Shown in pieces: positions 1 through 8,443 of a stretch of 55,903 bases of DNA. Numbering within the stretch: the first letter of the stretch is position 1; each line of letters opens with the position of its first letter. The position numbers were made by a program, and so were the translations under genes. Source of the stretch: Candidatus Thiodiazotropha sp. (ex Epidulcina cf. delphinae) (GTDB taxonomy: Bacteria > Pseudomonadota > Gammaproteobacteria > Chromatiales > Chromatiaceae); NCBI GenBank assembly GCA_025656505.1, contig JAHXHR010000004.1, positions 1 through 55,903 on the forward strand, given 5' to 3'. The notes beneath the pieces were generated by a model. The model saw only the letters and a program-made list of their open reading frames with translations. It made no database searches and had not been told where the DNA came from.

Positions 1-92
1 TTGGGGCAGCACCGTGCAGCTGCATGTGAAGTGGAATGTATAACTTAAATTCAGGTCAATTCTGTCTTTACTATGGGGTCCACTTTAGTGTA
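1..92. other. Non-coding left edge with a 7-bp inverted repeat
   Basis: No gene is supported here. AAGTGGA (about 29-35) and TCCACTT (about 80-86) form an inverted repeat around an A/T-rich stretch, downstream of the minus-strand lysis genes. It might be a transcription end, or the end of an insertion sequence or of the prophage. No copy of the tRNA-Met 3' end is convincingly present, so the left prophage boundary cannot be placed. Confidence 0.3.
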
Positions 93-686
93 TCAAACGC
101 CAGCCATGCGCCGAAGCTGCCTCGAACCAAACCACCAGGTCACTGATGTAGTAGATAGCAGTATCACAGCCCGCACGATTTCTAACCACAGCGCCGGCAT
201 TCCAGGAACCACGCCATCTATCGCTTGATACAGCAACCAGGCAATTGCGGTTAATAGCCCTAGCGAATAAAGCGTAATCAATGGCCGCATCAAACCACGA
301 ACCACATCGACAATAGCCAGGAAGAAACCCGCTAGGTTTTTCCAGAACCCCGTCAGGCGCTGTACAGATTCCAGGCTATAGGATGCCCTGTCTGCCTCAT
401 AACTGGCAGTCATGACCTCACCGGCAACACGCTCCTCCATGATGGCCAAATCGCCCGCTGACTGCTCTCTGATCTTCTCTAAATCGATTTCAGCCTGCTG
501 CATGGCTAACTGGCGCTCGACTTCGATCTCACGAATATCCAGTTCACGCAATGCGATTTGCGTCTTTCGCTCCTCTCGAACTTCGAAGAATTTCAGCAGC
601 GCCTGAATGCCAGTGCCCGCCAGGCCCAACAGACCACCGCTTGCGGCTGACCCTACAATCCCAACAATTTCACCAAGCTCAATCAC
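93..686 (-). CDS. Putative phage holin, 3-TM gene-transfer-agent type
   Basis: This 197-residue protein has a short hydrophobic glycine-rich N-terminus (residues 1-33), a long charged heptad-like helix (about 34-105), and then hydrophobic segments near 115-150 and 165-190, with a basic end. Helix plus C-terminal membrane segments resembles the GTA_holin_3TM family, which permeabilises the inner membrane at lysis. It is the last gene of the minus-strand late operon and overlaps the DUF5675 gene by 4 nt, which fits a lysis cassette. Function is inferred from architecture and position. Confidence 0.65.
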   Translation of the reverse strand: MIELGEIVGIVGSAASGGLLGLAGTGIQALLKFFEVREERKTQIALRELDIREIEVERQLAMQQAEIDLEKIREQSAGDLAIMEERVAGEVMTASYEADRASYSLESVQRLTGFWKNLAGFFLAIVDVVRGLMRPLITLYSLGLLTAIAWLLYQAIDGVVPGMPALWLEIVRAVILLSTTSVTWWFGSRQLRRMAGV

Positions 687-1123
687 TCGATCACCTCCAA
701 CTCAAAATCTCCGCGCTCAACAGCGTCATGCAATCGGCCTAGACCCGCTCGACTGGCCAGCCCGGCACGCTGATATTGTTCTTTACCTGATTTGAGATAG
801 CCGACACGCAACGCCGGCAGAATGCAGCCCCAGGAGTGGGACCGATAACCTAACTCACGATCCCCGGCAAAATTACCGGAATGGATCAAAATACCTGAGC
901 GATCAGAAACACCCTCGACATGATAAACATCCCGATACTTCCCGCTTGCTGACTTTGCGAGGTATCGAACCTGATAGACTCCGGAAGGAATGCAGCTCTT
1001 TGATCTGACGTTGTCACGCCAGGGCAGCTCAGTTGTTCTGATCTCAGTTCCACCAGGCAACAACAGCCGGCCAAAGGTGCCCTGTGGCGATGATCCACCA
1101 CGCATCAAGATCACCTTTTTCAT
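683..1123 (-). CDS. DUF5675 family protein, probable lysis-module protein
   Basis: This 146-residue protein has the DUF5675 pattern: GTFGRLLLPGG near residue 16, TTELPWRDN near 30, SCIPSGVY near 42, then a segment with ILIHSGN near 78 and WGCILP near 98. The conserved Cys and His residues are reminiscent of peptidoglycan-active folds, but the biochemical function of the family is not established. It sits between the nuclease gene and the holin with overlapping ends, so a role in cell-wall breakdown or lysis is a reasonable inference. Confidence 0.7.
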   Translation of the reverse strand: MKKVILMRGGSSPQGTFGRLLLPGGTEIRTTELPWRDNVRSKSCIPSGVYQVRYLAKSASGKYRDVYHVEGVSDRSGILIHSGNFAGDRELGYRSHSWGCILPALRVGYLKSGKEQYQRAGLASRAGLGRLHDAVERGDFELEVIE

Positions 1124-1470
1124 CAGTAATCCTTGTACTCAGCATGACCGGCAGCAACGATCAGATCATTGACGTTTTGATGGTTCAGCCAGATCTCAGC
1201 CAAGTACCGCCCGTACTTACCCTTTCGGTCCTTTACTGTCTGAATAATTACCTTTTTTCCCAGCACCTTTTCACGCAACCAGTCACGAGACACCAAACCG
1301 GCCGGGCGCTCGCCCCCCCTTACTTCAGGCGCATCAATGCGATGCAGGCGCAACTTTTCACCATGCACCCAGGTACTCAACCCTAAATCAATATCAGCGG
1401 TCACCGTGTCACCATCATAGACACCGGTAATGATCGCCCTGTAGGTGTAGCCTGGTGCATCCATGGTCAT
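1123..1470 (-). CDS. Staphylococcal nuclease-like (thermonuclease) protein
   Basis: This 115-residue protein is a compact SNase/TNase domain. It has VYDGDTV near residue 17, LRLHRIDAPEVRGGE near 37 (the Arg/Asp/Glu catalytic cluster), and GKYGRYLAEIW near 84. The family hydrolyses DNA or RNA with Ca2+. No signal peptide is visible, so it probably acts inside the cell or is released at lysis. It overlaps gpD by 4 nt and abuts the DUF5675 gene. An ATG two codons downstream is an equally good start. Confidence 0.8.
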   Translation of the reverse strand: MTMDAPGYTYRAIITGVYDGDTVTADIDLGLSTWVHGEKLRLHRIDAPEVRGGERPAGLVSRDWLREKVLGKKVIIQTVKDRKGKYGRYLAEIWLNHQNVNDLIVAAGHAEYKDY

Positions 1471-2432
1471 TTCCTCATTTCCAGTGAAACAGTCGTTGAA
1501 AAAACATCAGCCAGCGAGTGTTCAACACGAGACGCAACCCAGCTACCATCAACCCCATCGATAAGCCCCGACAGACTGACCTCACCCTCAGCCGCTAAAC
1601 GCGGGTCACAGGGCAGGGTAATTGTGCCCACACCCTCCCCGCGCTGCAGTGACGCCAATTTGGCCGCTGCAGCCGCCTGAGCGGTGGCCTGATCTGGGTA
1701 GTTGCCCCGGAGCGTATAGGCCGGACTCCCTGCCCCCGCGCTGACCGGTTCACGCTCTCCGGATGCTGTGTTATGCCAATGCGCAACCACTGACTGATAT
1801 TTGCCTCGGTCTGCAAACGTGAATCGATAACTGCTCAGCTGATTTGCCTTGATCGTGACAGCCGGGATCAATTTCCCGCTGACTGATTTCGCCTGCCCGC
1901 GCTTCACAAACAACAAGAAACCATTCGAGGGCTTTGCGACAGCGCCATAGTCAGCAGCGATGCGGGTTAATAGATGGATGTCTGATTCATTGGTTTGATC
2001 GACTTGAGCGACGGCAACCGATGCAAGATCATCACTGACCTTGGGTGTCATACCGTGATCAGACGCCACAGCAGCAACCAGATCGCCCAGTGTTGTTTCT
2101 GAGAATGACCGAGTTTTGCGCTCTTTCAGACCTGCCCGCATATTGGCGGCCTTTCCTGCAATCGTCATCGTCAACGGCGCACCGGATACAGAAACCTCAT
2201 CTACGGTGTAACGCCCTGTAAACAAAACACCCTCACCACGATAACCCAGGCTGACCTGTAACTCTGCGCCCTTTGATGGCATAGCAACACGCCGATCCCT
2301 GTTGTCCAATGCGATGGAAACGGTATCAGACTTAAAGCCTGCCTCATCACTGACCAACAAGGAGATCAAACGATCACTTAAGCGGCTGGTGATATCAGCG
2401 CCGCCCACAATAACCTTAAAGACAGGCTGCAT
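1467..2432 (-). CDS. P2 gpD-like phage late control/tail hub protein
   Basis: At 321 residues this matches gpD of P2-type phages (COG3500), a baseplate hub component homologous to VgrG/gp27 that connects the tail tube to the spike. It opens with a beta-rich region carrying the family pattern ADITSRLSDRLISL and ends in a beta-rich domain. In P2 the order on the late strand is E, T, U, (X), D, as here. It overlaps gpX by 1 nt and the nuclease gene by 4 nt. Confidence 0.9.
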   Translation of the reverse strand: MQPVFKVIVGGADITSRLSDRLISLLVSDEAGFKSDTVSIALDNRDRRVAMPSKGAELQVSLGYRGEGVLFTGRYTVDEVSVSGAPLTMTIAGKAANMRAGLKERKTRSFSETTLGDLVAAVASDHGMTPKVSDDLASVAVAQVDQTNESDIHLLTRIAADYGAVAKPSNGFLLFVKRGQAKSVSGKLIPAVTIKANQLSSYRFTFADRGKYQSVVAHWHNTASGEREPVSAGAGSPAYTLRGNYPDQATAQAAAAAKLASLQRGEGVGTITLPCDPRLAAEGEVSLSGLIDGVDGSWVASRVEHSLADVFSTTVSLEMRK

Positions 2433-2635
2433 CAGTCCCAGAGCCTCACCACATTAACATCCGCCTCAGAATCCGGCAGCTCAGGCAATTCGATTTCAAC
2501 TCCGGCAGGCAATACAGCACCAACAGCAGACAAGCCGGGATTTGCATCAAGCACCACCTCAACGTTTCCAGCATGCCCATAATGGCGCAAACAGACCTGA
2601 TCGAGCACATCCCCATCAACTGTTCGATAAATCAT
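2432..2635 (-). CDS. P2 gpX-like tail protein (LysM-type)
   Basis: This 67-residue protein starts with YRTVDGDVLDQVCLRHYG, typical of P2 tail protein X, a small LysM-like protein in the tail. In related phages it links the tube initiator to the baseplate, and the LysM fold may touch peptidoglycan. It lies between gpU and gpD, overlapping both by a few bases, which is the usual arrangement. Confidence 0.88.
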   Translation of the reverse strand: MIYRTVDGDVLDQVCLRHYGHAGNVEVVLDANPGLSAVGAVLPAGVEIELPELPDSEADVNVVRLWD

Positions 2636-3027
2636 GCCGTATCCTCGCCATAGCGCACCAGCTCAAGGGTGAAATCAATCTTCTCCGGTACACCATCGGG
2701 CATCAGGGTGGATTGTGTTTCATCGATTCGCGTTACCGCCCACTTGCCCAAGATCCGCCCTAAACCATCCACTAGGATGCGCGGCTCTCCCTGCCCTGCC
2801 TCTGCCCGCATTTGATCAAGTTGACCGAGCCCCCCTTTGTAAAAGGGATAGATTCGGCCTGAGAGCGAAATGGTTTCCTGACCGATCCCGGCAAACTGCT
2901 GCGCTGGGCGTCGACCGATCCGGTCTTGACCCTGCCAGCGGTATTGTGTGGATCGTCCCAGCTGCTCATAAGCAGCCGACTCAATGCCAAACTGATAATC
3001 ACCTAGCTGCATCATTACCCGGTTCAT
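2632..3027 (-). CDS. P2 gpU-like tail protein
   Basis: This 131-residue protein contains the gpU family features: MMQLGDYQFGIE at the start, the WQGQDRIGRRPAQQF segment near residue 31, and ISLSGRIYPF near 54. The family (COG3499) helps complete or terminate the contractile tail, often around the tape-measure protein. It lies between the tape measure (4-nt overlap) and gpX (4-nt overlap) in standard P2 order. Confidence 0.88.
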   Translation of the reverse strand: MNRVMMQLGDYQFGIESAAYEQLGRSTQYRWQGQDRIGRRPAQQFAGIGQETISLSGRIYPFYKGGLGQLDQMRAEAGQGEPRILVDGLGRILGKWAVTRIDETQSTLMPDGVPEKIDFTLELVRYGEDTA

Positions 3028-4955
3028 GGTGACACCCCATCAAACAACGCGGCCCGCATCTGTTCGCCCTGCAATCGCTCTAACTCCTCTGCAATCGCAC
3101 GAGGATCCGCGCCGGGTGGTGGATTAACCGTAATGTGAGTGGTCTGATTGATGGCGGCGGCATTCTTTTCATTCAATGCCAATGCGTTTTTGGCTTCATC
3201 ACTACCCAGAAACGCCAGGACTCGGGTTACACCTTCACCGATCGCATCACCAAACTTTGTGCCTGAAATGAGGTTATCGTTTATCAGCGTACCGACACCA
3301 TAACCAGCTGCACCAGCAGCGCCCACAAGCCCAGCACGGCCCGCAGCTTTACCGATCAGACCCTTGTTTTTAACCAGTGTCTTGCCCAGGGATCCCAGCA
3401 AACCGCGCCCTTTCTTCATGGTGGCGATATCTTTCGCTTTTCCGAAATCACCACCCAACACAGCTTTACCGATTGAGATCGCCCGCAAGGCACTAAAACT
3501 GGCTACCGCCCCAGCAATTGCCATTGTGAGACCCGGCAGCGTATCGACCACGTCGCCCAGCCAGCCGGCCATGTTTGCCAAAGCACCCACAACCGGGGTG
3601 ATGGCAGGAAGCAACGCCGTAGAGATCGAGGTTCCCAAAGTCCGGATGTTTGCAGTCAAGCGATCCCACTGACCCTGCGCGTCATCAATGAAAGCCTGGT
3701 GACTGGCATCGACCAGCCCCGAGGAATCGCCCACAGCCTTTTGTGATTGTCTCAATGTTTTGAGGCGCTTACCCAACAGGGTAATGCCTCGGATTCCCTC
3801 CTCACCAAAGATCTGCTGCAGCTCATCGATGGTCTCTTGATCCATATTCTCAAAACCACCAATCGCCGCCGAGAGATTTTCAAGTGAAGCGATAAAGTCA
3901 AAAGACCCATCAGCGGTACGCACCAGATCAAAACCCAGATCCTCAGACGCCTTGGACATTTTCCGGAAGGTTGCAGCCAAAGCCGTGCCCGCCATGGAGC
4001 CCTGCAGGCCCGACGAATTGAGTTCACCGATCAACGCCAAGCCCTGCTCCAGCTCCACGTTGTATTGCGCCAGGCTAGGTGTGGCGTATTTCATCGACTC
4101 GCCCAGCTGCCCAAAGTTGCGAATCTGAAACTTAAACTGAGTTTTTGTCAGGAGGTCGCCGATGCGCTCCATGCGCTCCTGTGTAGTACCGGTCAGGCGA
4201 TCACCCAGGTTATTGAAAGTGGTCGCCATGACCTCGCCAACCTGCTCAGCAACACCCCCGGTAATCTTTGACATCTTGGTCACGACCATAGCACCCACGC
4301 GGGAGGCATCCGCATTCAACCCGGCCGAGTTCAGTGCATATTCACTGTTCAACACATCCAGTTCACTTTCACCGGTGCGGCGTGAGAACGCCAACGCTTG
4401 GCGCTTGGATTGAGACAACGCGGCACCGGGAGCACTGGTATTCACCACCGTACCGAGACGAGTACCGGCACGCTCAAAAGTCTGTGCATTCCCTACCGTC
4501 CGCGCGCCCACATAAGCGGCACCGGCATAGGCAGCCGCCCTGGTGCCGACCTCATCCCATGCCTTACGCAAGCGGCGGGACTGACCAACACGCTTAAGCT
4601 GTCGCTCTGTTTTTGAAATGGAACGGGTGAGTTTGGCTTGGCGCTCTGCGGCATTCTTAACATTGATGCCGTATTGGTTGGCGGCCCTTTGGGCCAGGTT
4701 GTAGCGGCGTGTTAGCTTGGCGATCTGGCGATCCAGTTCAGGGGTGGAGCGGCCAAGCTTCTTTTGCTTATCCTTGAGATTATCGAGCGTTTTCCCTAAT
4801 CTTATAAGTGAGGTGGCGCTTTTCTTCTGATCGGTCAGCCCTTTCAGGTTTTTCCGTGCGGATTTTGCCTTCTCATCCAGGGTTTGGAACGATTTATTGA
4901 ATGTCTTGCTGAGCGTAGCGCCAACAAGTACACCGATAGCGAGAGATTTTGACAT
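3024..4955 (-). CDS. Tail tape measure protein (P2 gpT-like)
   Basis: This 643-residue protein has a charged helical N-terminal third (about 1-130) rich in Lys, Gln and Arg, a central TP901-type tape measure core (about 150-420), and hydrophobic Ala/Gly-rich helices around 455-490 and 530-555. Tape measures set tail length and may be ejected into the host membrane. It is short compared with P2 gpT (about 815 residues), which would suggest a shorter tail if length scales. Its ATG overlaps the ATG of the plus-strand gene at 4954 in the sequence CATG. Confidence 0.88.
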   Translation of the reverse strand: MSKSLAIGVLVGATLSKTFNKSFQTLDEKAKSARKNLKGLTDQKKSATSLIRLGKTLDNLKDKQKKLGRSTPELDRQIAKLTRRYNLAQRAANQYGINVKNAAERQAKLTRSISKTERQLKRVGQSRRLRKAWDEVGTRAAAYAGAAYVGARTVGNAQTFERAGTRLGTVVNTSAPGAALSQSKRQALAFSRRTGESELDVLNSEYALNSAGLNADASRVGAMVVTKMSKITGGVAEQVGEVMATTFNNLGDRLTGTTQERMERIGDLLTKTQFKFQIRNFGQLGESMKYATPSLAQYNVELEQGLALIGELNSSGLQGSMAGTALAATFRKMSKASEDLGFDLVRTADGSFDFIASLENLSAAIGGFENMDQETIDELQQIFGEEGIRGITLLGKRLKTLRQSQKAVGDSSGLVDASHQAFIDDAQGQWDRLTANIRTLGTSISTALLPAITPVVGALANMAGWLGDVVDTLPGLTMAIAGAVASFSALRAISIGKAVLGGDFGKAKDIATMKKGRGLLGSLGKTLVKNKGLIGKAAGRAGLVGAAGAAGYGVGTLINDNLISGTKFGDAIGEGVTRVLAFLGSDEAKNALALNEKNAAAINQTTHITVNPPPGADPRAIAEELERLQGEQMRAALFDGVSP

Positions 4956-5202
4956 GGCAGAGAATGCCCCAAAAAAAGATTGGTTCTGGTACGTATGGAT
5001 TAGCCTGTGGATTGGGATTGTGGTCTTGATGGTGGTTGTGCCACAGAGAGCCTTTCCTGATTCGGTGCCTTTTACATTAGAAACCTTGCCTGGTTTCGTA
5101 ACAGTTGGCGCACTCTATTCAATCCCTGTTGCCTGGGTTATGGGCAAAATCTACCCCACACTTCGAGAGTTACTCTTTCAAGACGGCGAACCAATCGACT
5201 AG
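4954..5202 (+). CDS. Small membrane protein encoded antisense in the tail module
   Basis: An 82-residue reading frame on the opposite strand to the tail operon, starting MAENAPKKDWFW. It has two hydrophobic segments, about residues 11-29 and 47-64, with a charged C-terminus. GAGAGA lies about 10 nt upstream of the ATG as a modest ribosome-binding site. It fills the gap between gpE' and gpT, and its last 33 nt overlap the frameshifted E' frame. Opposite orientation and membrane character fit a 'moron', for example for superinfection exclusion. No family was recognised and the gene may be spurious. Confidence 0.42.
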   Translation: MAENAPKKDWFWYVWISLWIGIVVLMVVVPQRAFPDSVPFTLETLPGFVTVGALYSIPVAWVMGKIYPTLRELLFQDGEPID

Positions 5203-5543
5203 CTCATCGATTGGCATATCACGCAGATCCCCCAACGCCCCACCTACCCGCGCCCCAAGCAACAACACCAGGCGCTTGAGTTCGCGGGTCTCTAGGCTAA
5301 AAAACCTTCGTAACGCCCCTGGAGCTTTTCGTAATCTTTCATATCCAGCTCTTCGATGACCTCGGGCGACACATCACAGAGATTCGCAAAAAGCGCCGTT
5401 TCCCTTTCAGCCTGAGTAACACAGGCCCTTTCTGCTGCCAATTGATCTTTAACCTTTGGCCGGCGCATCTTCAGGGCTTTATACTCGGAAGCCTTCACGG
5501 TTACCGGATAGTCCAACTCGATTGCATCGTTTTTTTCTGTCAT
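5170..5543 (-). CDS. Tail assembly chaperone gpE+E' by programmed -1 frameshift
   Basis: The zero-frame product (5543..5292, 83 residues, start MTEKNDAIEL) is a Mu gp41/P2 gpE-type tail assembly chaperone. Its last codons are GGT TTT TTA GCC TAG, so the heptamer T TTT TTA (5304 to 5298) sits in the slip phase X XXY YYZ. A -1 slip there opens a frame beginning Ser-Leu-Glu-Thr-Arg and running to TAA at 5172..5170. The 124-residue fusion ends with MPIDELVDWF, a GpE-like signature. P2 makes gpE+E' in the same way between its tube and tape-measure genes. The zero-frame protein alone is also expected in excess. Confidence 0.85.
5298..5304 (-). other. -1 ribosomal frameshift slippery site T TTT TTA
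   Basis: On the minus strand the heptamer reads TTTTTTA in the zero-frame phase GGT TTT TTA, two codons before the gpE stop. It differs by one base from the P2-type site TTTTTTG. It lies exactly where tailed phages place their tail-chaperone frameshift. Confidence 0.85.
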
Positions 5544-5869
5544 GCTTTTCTCACATCTATTTCAATCGTATCGTCCCAAACATACCCCGACGGCTTCGAT
5601 GGTGTATAGAACACGAGCGCGCAGGTATAGACATCCAGCGGCAAATCAGCTGGCAACATTTTGCCTGGATTTTTGACCTGCAGGCGCGCTCCACCCCAGA
5701 TGACAGATTGCTCATTACCCTGGGAGTCAATCATCACGTTTTCAGTGAACACCAACTGAACCCGCGAAACACCCCAGGTAACCAGGTTGAACGGGTATGG
5801 CGGTCTTCCTGCAGTCACCAACCAATCGATCAGACCGTCACGGTCTAAATAAACTTTGTCCCTTATCAT
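5540..5869 (-). CDS. Hypothetical phage tail-region protein
   Basis: A 109-residue protein starting MIRDKVYLDRDGLIDWL. It contains many aromatic and beta-prone residues (PPYPFNLVTWGVSR, VIWGGARLQVKNPGK), suggesting a small beta-sandwich. No family was recognised. It sits between the tube protein region and gpE in the tail operon and overlaps both neighbours in ATGA-type junctions, so translation is probably coupled. A structural or assembly role in the tail is inferred from position only. Confidence 0.7.
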   Translation of the reverse strand: MIRDKVYLDRDGLIDWLVTAGRPPYPFNLVTWGVSRVQLVFTENVMIDSQGNEQSVIWGGARLQVKNPGKMLPADLPLDVYTCALVFYTPSKPSGYVWDDTIEIDVRKA

Positions 5870-6033
5870 CTCACCTGATCATCCCACGCTTGAGCACGCA
5901 CCAACCCCGGTTCGGGAATCAAACTAACCAAACCGGGGTTGAGTACATCCTCCTGTTCATCATCAAGGAATTGAGGCCCGCTTGTTTCTTGAGAAACAAG
6001 CAGCTCAATCGGCGGCTGATTATTCGGGGTCAT
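5866..6033 (-). CDS. Small 55-residue phage protein carrying a palindromic site
   Basis: A short frame starting MTPNNQPPIELLVSQETSG, rich in Pro, Glu and Asp and ending in AQAWDDQVR. Its TGA overlaps the ATG of the next gene (ATGA), and it fills an otherwise empty gap in a tightly packed operon, which supports coding. It encodes the peptide VSQET where the TGTTTC-YYRR-GAAACA palindrome (5983-5998) lies. No family was recognised. Confidence 0.55.
   Translation of the reverse strand: MTPNNQPPIELLVSQETSGPQFLDDEQEDVLNPGLVSLIPEPGLVRAQAWDDQVR
5983..5998. promoter_or_regulatory. TGTTTC-YYRR-GAAACA palindrome, site 1 (TTGTTTCTTGAGAAACAA context)
   Basis: Perfect arms with centre TTGA. It lies in the 55-residue gene, encoding VSQET on the minus strand. 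The flanking bases extend the palindrome to 20 bp (5981-6000). Confidence 0.85.
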
Positions 6034-6035
6034 AA

Positions 6036-6542
6036 TTAGACCCCGATATTGGCGCGGTATGCCTCCAGCTGATCCACGCCGCCAACACGGCGAACATAGT
6101 TCACCGTGTCGATCTCGATCAGCTCTTCACCGGCCACCTCCAGACGGTAATAGCGCAGACTGACGGTGACCTCATTGCTGATAGCCCCCTCGCCGCGTTT
6201 CCACTCTTGACCAGACAGCTGGTAAACCAGACCACGCATCTGCACCAATACCGGCACCTCATCGCCATTAGGCCGACGAATCGAACCGCGCGCGGTGAGT
6301 GGCGTCATGGTGTCACCCTCAGCACCGAACTGCTTCAGTACATCAAGCGGATAGGATGCAAACATCAGACCCGCATCCAGTTCAGACATCCCGCCAGACT
6401 GGATCTTGAAGTCAGCCGCACCACCTGGGGCGGTTTCCGTTTTCAGTTCAAGCGCCGGCAGTGTGATATCTGCCTCGCCCACATAGCCGCGCCCATCAAC
6501 GGACACGGAAAAGCCTACCAGCTTTTCAATATTCACTAGCAA
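6036..6542 (-). CDS. Major tail tube protein (P2 FII-like)
   Basis: This 168-residue protein matches the contractile-tail tube protein family (COG3498). It has LVGFSVSVDGRGYVGEADITLP near the start, then ALELKTETAPGGAADFKIQSGGMSELDAGLMF, and a C-terminal segment containing VNYVRRVGGVDQL, all typical of FII. It polymerises into the inner tube through which DNA passes. It follows the sheath gene, as in P2. The length is close to P2 FII (172). Confidence 0.93.
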   Translation of the reverse strand: MLVNIEKLVGFSVSVDGRGYVGEADITLPALELKTETAPGGAADFKIQSGGMSELDAGLMFASYPLDVLKQFGAEGDTMTPLTARGSIRRPNGDEVPVLVQMRGLVYQLSGQEWKRGEGAISNEVTVSLRYYRLEVAGEELIEIDTVNYVRRVGGVDQLEAYRANIGV

Positions 6543-6599
6543 TACTCCTCAAAGAGATTTTTTGTCGCGCCCTAAAACGGGCATGCAGAGAACTGGCGA

Positions 6600-7781
6600 C
6601 TATGCCGCCGGCAAGACCTCAACCAGATAGTCGTTGGTGAGTTGTGACCGGAACACAATATGCTCAGCCGGATAGGGTGGCGTGAAATCGAAATCGATGT
6701 ACACGATACCCTGTGAGATCTGATCTGGCGTGTTGAGTTCCGGGTCAGCCCACGCCTTACCGTTGATGATGGCTCCCTGGTTCTTCAGGTGGTTCATGTA
6801 GGCGTTAACCCCTTCAACCACATCCTCCAGATAGGTTTTGGTGATATTGCGATCCACCGCCCACATGTGAGCCACTTGCAGGGATTCGTTGATCATATCA
6901 GCGGTACGGCGCACACTGAGAAACGCCCACTTTGGATCACTGCTGCAAGTCCGGTTACCCCACAAACGGTAACCATCTTTATGAATGATCGTAGCAACTT
7001 CGTTTTCATTGAGATGATTTGCCCGCGCATTCACATCGCCCAGCGAGAAATCAACCGGTCTGTGTGTCCCAACGATGCCGTAGAGTTCCTGGTTGGACGG
7101 AGACCACCAAAAGCCACGCTCAGCATCGGATCGAGCGATCAAGCCGGCGACACGGGCTGAGGCAACCTGTGAGACCTCAGCATCAGCGACGGTATCCCAT
7201 ACCTTGACCTGCGGATCTACCACATAGACACGCGCCGAGCCGAACCCGTCCCGGTAGGCAATCGCGTCGGCATCATTGGTATTGGGGCCATCGGCAATGA
7301 TGACCGCACGCAACCGATCCGCAATCGCCAGCATCTCGGTCACAACCGCCGCCTGATCGGTGAACCCAGGGGCGATCAATATTCTTGGGATTGCATGGAC
7401 CGTGCCCTCAGAGGCCAGGAGCGCATGCACACCGGTATATTCACCAGTACCGGCATCAACACCACCGATCACATTGGATTGTGTTTCTGCGGCATCCACG
7501 CCCTCAGCAACACGAATCACAACCACCATCGCGCCGGCCTGATCAAAGATGCCGTCCAACATATCAGGCAAGGTGCCCAAACCGTTACCCACGGTATCCA
7601 GGCCAGCCGCTTCAAGCCGGCTGCCGGTTACCAGCACGGGCGTATTGAGCGGGAACTTTGCGGCATCCGCATCAGGGGCCGTGCCCACAATGCCAATGAT
7701 GGAACTTTTGACCGTTCTGATAGGGCGGTCACCTGTCTGGATCTCTTGAACCTCGACCCCGTGCAAATAAGCTAAAGGCAT
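6600..7781 (-). CDS. Tail sheath protein (P2 FI-like)
   Basis: This 393-residue protein has the length and features of the P2 FI contractile sheath (COG3497). It opens MPLAYLHGVEVQEIQTGDRPIRTV; its middle has a Rossmann-like domain (ILIAPGFTDQAAVV, RAVIIADGP); and near residue 270 it has GYRLWGNRTCSSDPKW, a conserved sheath signature. Its C-terminal domain ends with YPAEHIVFRSQLTNDYL. It forms the outer contractile cylinder of the tail. A gap of about 57 nt separates it from the tube gene. Confidence 0.95.
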   Translation of the reverse strand: MPLAYLHGVEVQEIQTGDRPIRTVKSSIIGIVGTAPDADAAKFPLNTPVLVTGSRLEAAGLDTVGNGLGTLPDMLDGIFDQAGAMVVVIRVAEGVDAAETQSNVIGGVDAGTGEYTGVHALLASEGTVHAIPRILIAPGFTDQAAVVTEMLAIADRLRAVIIADGPNTNDADAIAYRDGFGSARVYVVDPQVKVWDTVADAEVSQVASARVAGLIARSDAERGFWWSPSNQELYGIVGTHRPVDFSLGDVNARANHLNENEVATIIHKDGYRLWGNRTCSSDPKWAFLSVRRTADMINESLQVAHMWAVDRNITKTYLEDVVEGVNAYMNHLKNQGAIINGKAWADPELNTPDQISQGIVYIDFDFTPPYPAEHIVFRSQLTNDYLVEVLPAA

Positions 7782-7792
7782 TGTTTTCCCCC

Positions 7793-8428
7793 TTACTGGC
7801 TAGTGACTTGTTCGATCAGGTTGCCCGCCCGATCAACTAAATCATGATAGGTTTGGACGACTTCTTGCAGCGTTACTGCTGAGCCGACCTGCCGGAACGC
7901 TTGCGACTCAAAGCCATCGATGAGCGCGCGCGCAACGCGCAATTCACTGGCGCGCTGCAGCTGTAAAGCCGCCAGCTCCTCGGTTGACTCAGACAAGCCG
8001 CGTGAGGCCGCTTCAAGGCGCATAACCTCGACATCAGTTTCACTTGCCGTGCCACCGATTACACGCTCCGCTATGGCCGCTTTATCTGTCCAACCAGCAA
8101 CCTTGGCCGCGTCGGCAGATTCTGTGATCTCATTACGCACAAACTGACAGATTGCCGTGACCAAAGAGCGCGTATAGGACTGCATTTGGTCAACGTTACC
8201 GATTGGCGGGTTGCCCATCTGCTGCTGAATATTCCGGATTGGCGCCAGGCGCTGAGCGTTGATTTCATCCTCAATCGTCAGACCCGCAATCACTCCAGCC
8301 AAGACCCCATCATCCATGCCAGGAATGACGGCCTCACCCCGGAGACCTTTGTAAACTGGCGCGCGGTGCTGGTTTATTGCTGCCCACTCACGCAACGCCA
8401 AAAATTGTTCAAGAGTTACTTTTGCCAT
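7793..8428 (-). CDS. Hypothetical phage protein next to the sheath gene
   Basis: A 211-residue protein starting MAKVTLEQFLALREW. It is predominantly helical and alanine-rich, with long amphipathic stretches (about 65-140 and 150-205), and contains no membrane segment. No family was recognised. It lies between the probable fibre gene and the sheath gene, where P2-like phages keep tail fibre and fibre-chaperone genes, so a fibre-associated or assembly role is possible but not shown. Confidence 0.7.
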   Translation of the reverse strand: MAKVTLEQFLALREWAAINQHRAPVYKGLRGEAVIPGMDDGVLAGVIAGLTIEDEINAQRLAPIRNIQQQMGNPPIGNVDQMQSYTRSLVTAICQFVRNEITESADAAKVAGWTDKAAIAERVIGGTASETDVEVMRLEAASRGLSESTEELAALQLQRASELRVARALIDGFESQAFRQVGSAVTLQEVVQTYHDLVDRAGNLIEQVTSQ

Positions 8429-8443
8429 GTTTACCCCTACGCT

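Noticed and set aside
1-40. Left attachment site (GGGGCAG shared with tRNA-Met)
   Set aside because: Seven bases are too few and the flanking bases disagree.
1476-1491. CATTTCCAGTGAAACA as another ParB-like site
   Set aside because: The left arm and centre deviate; it is a chance match at the end of gpD.
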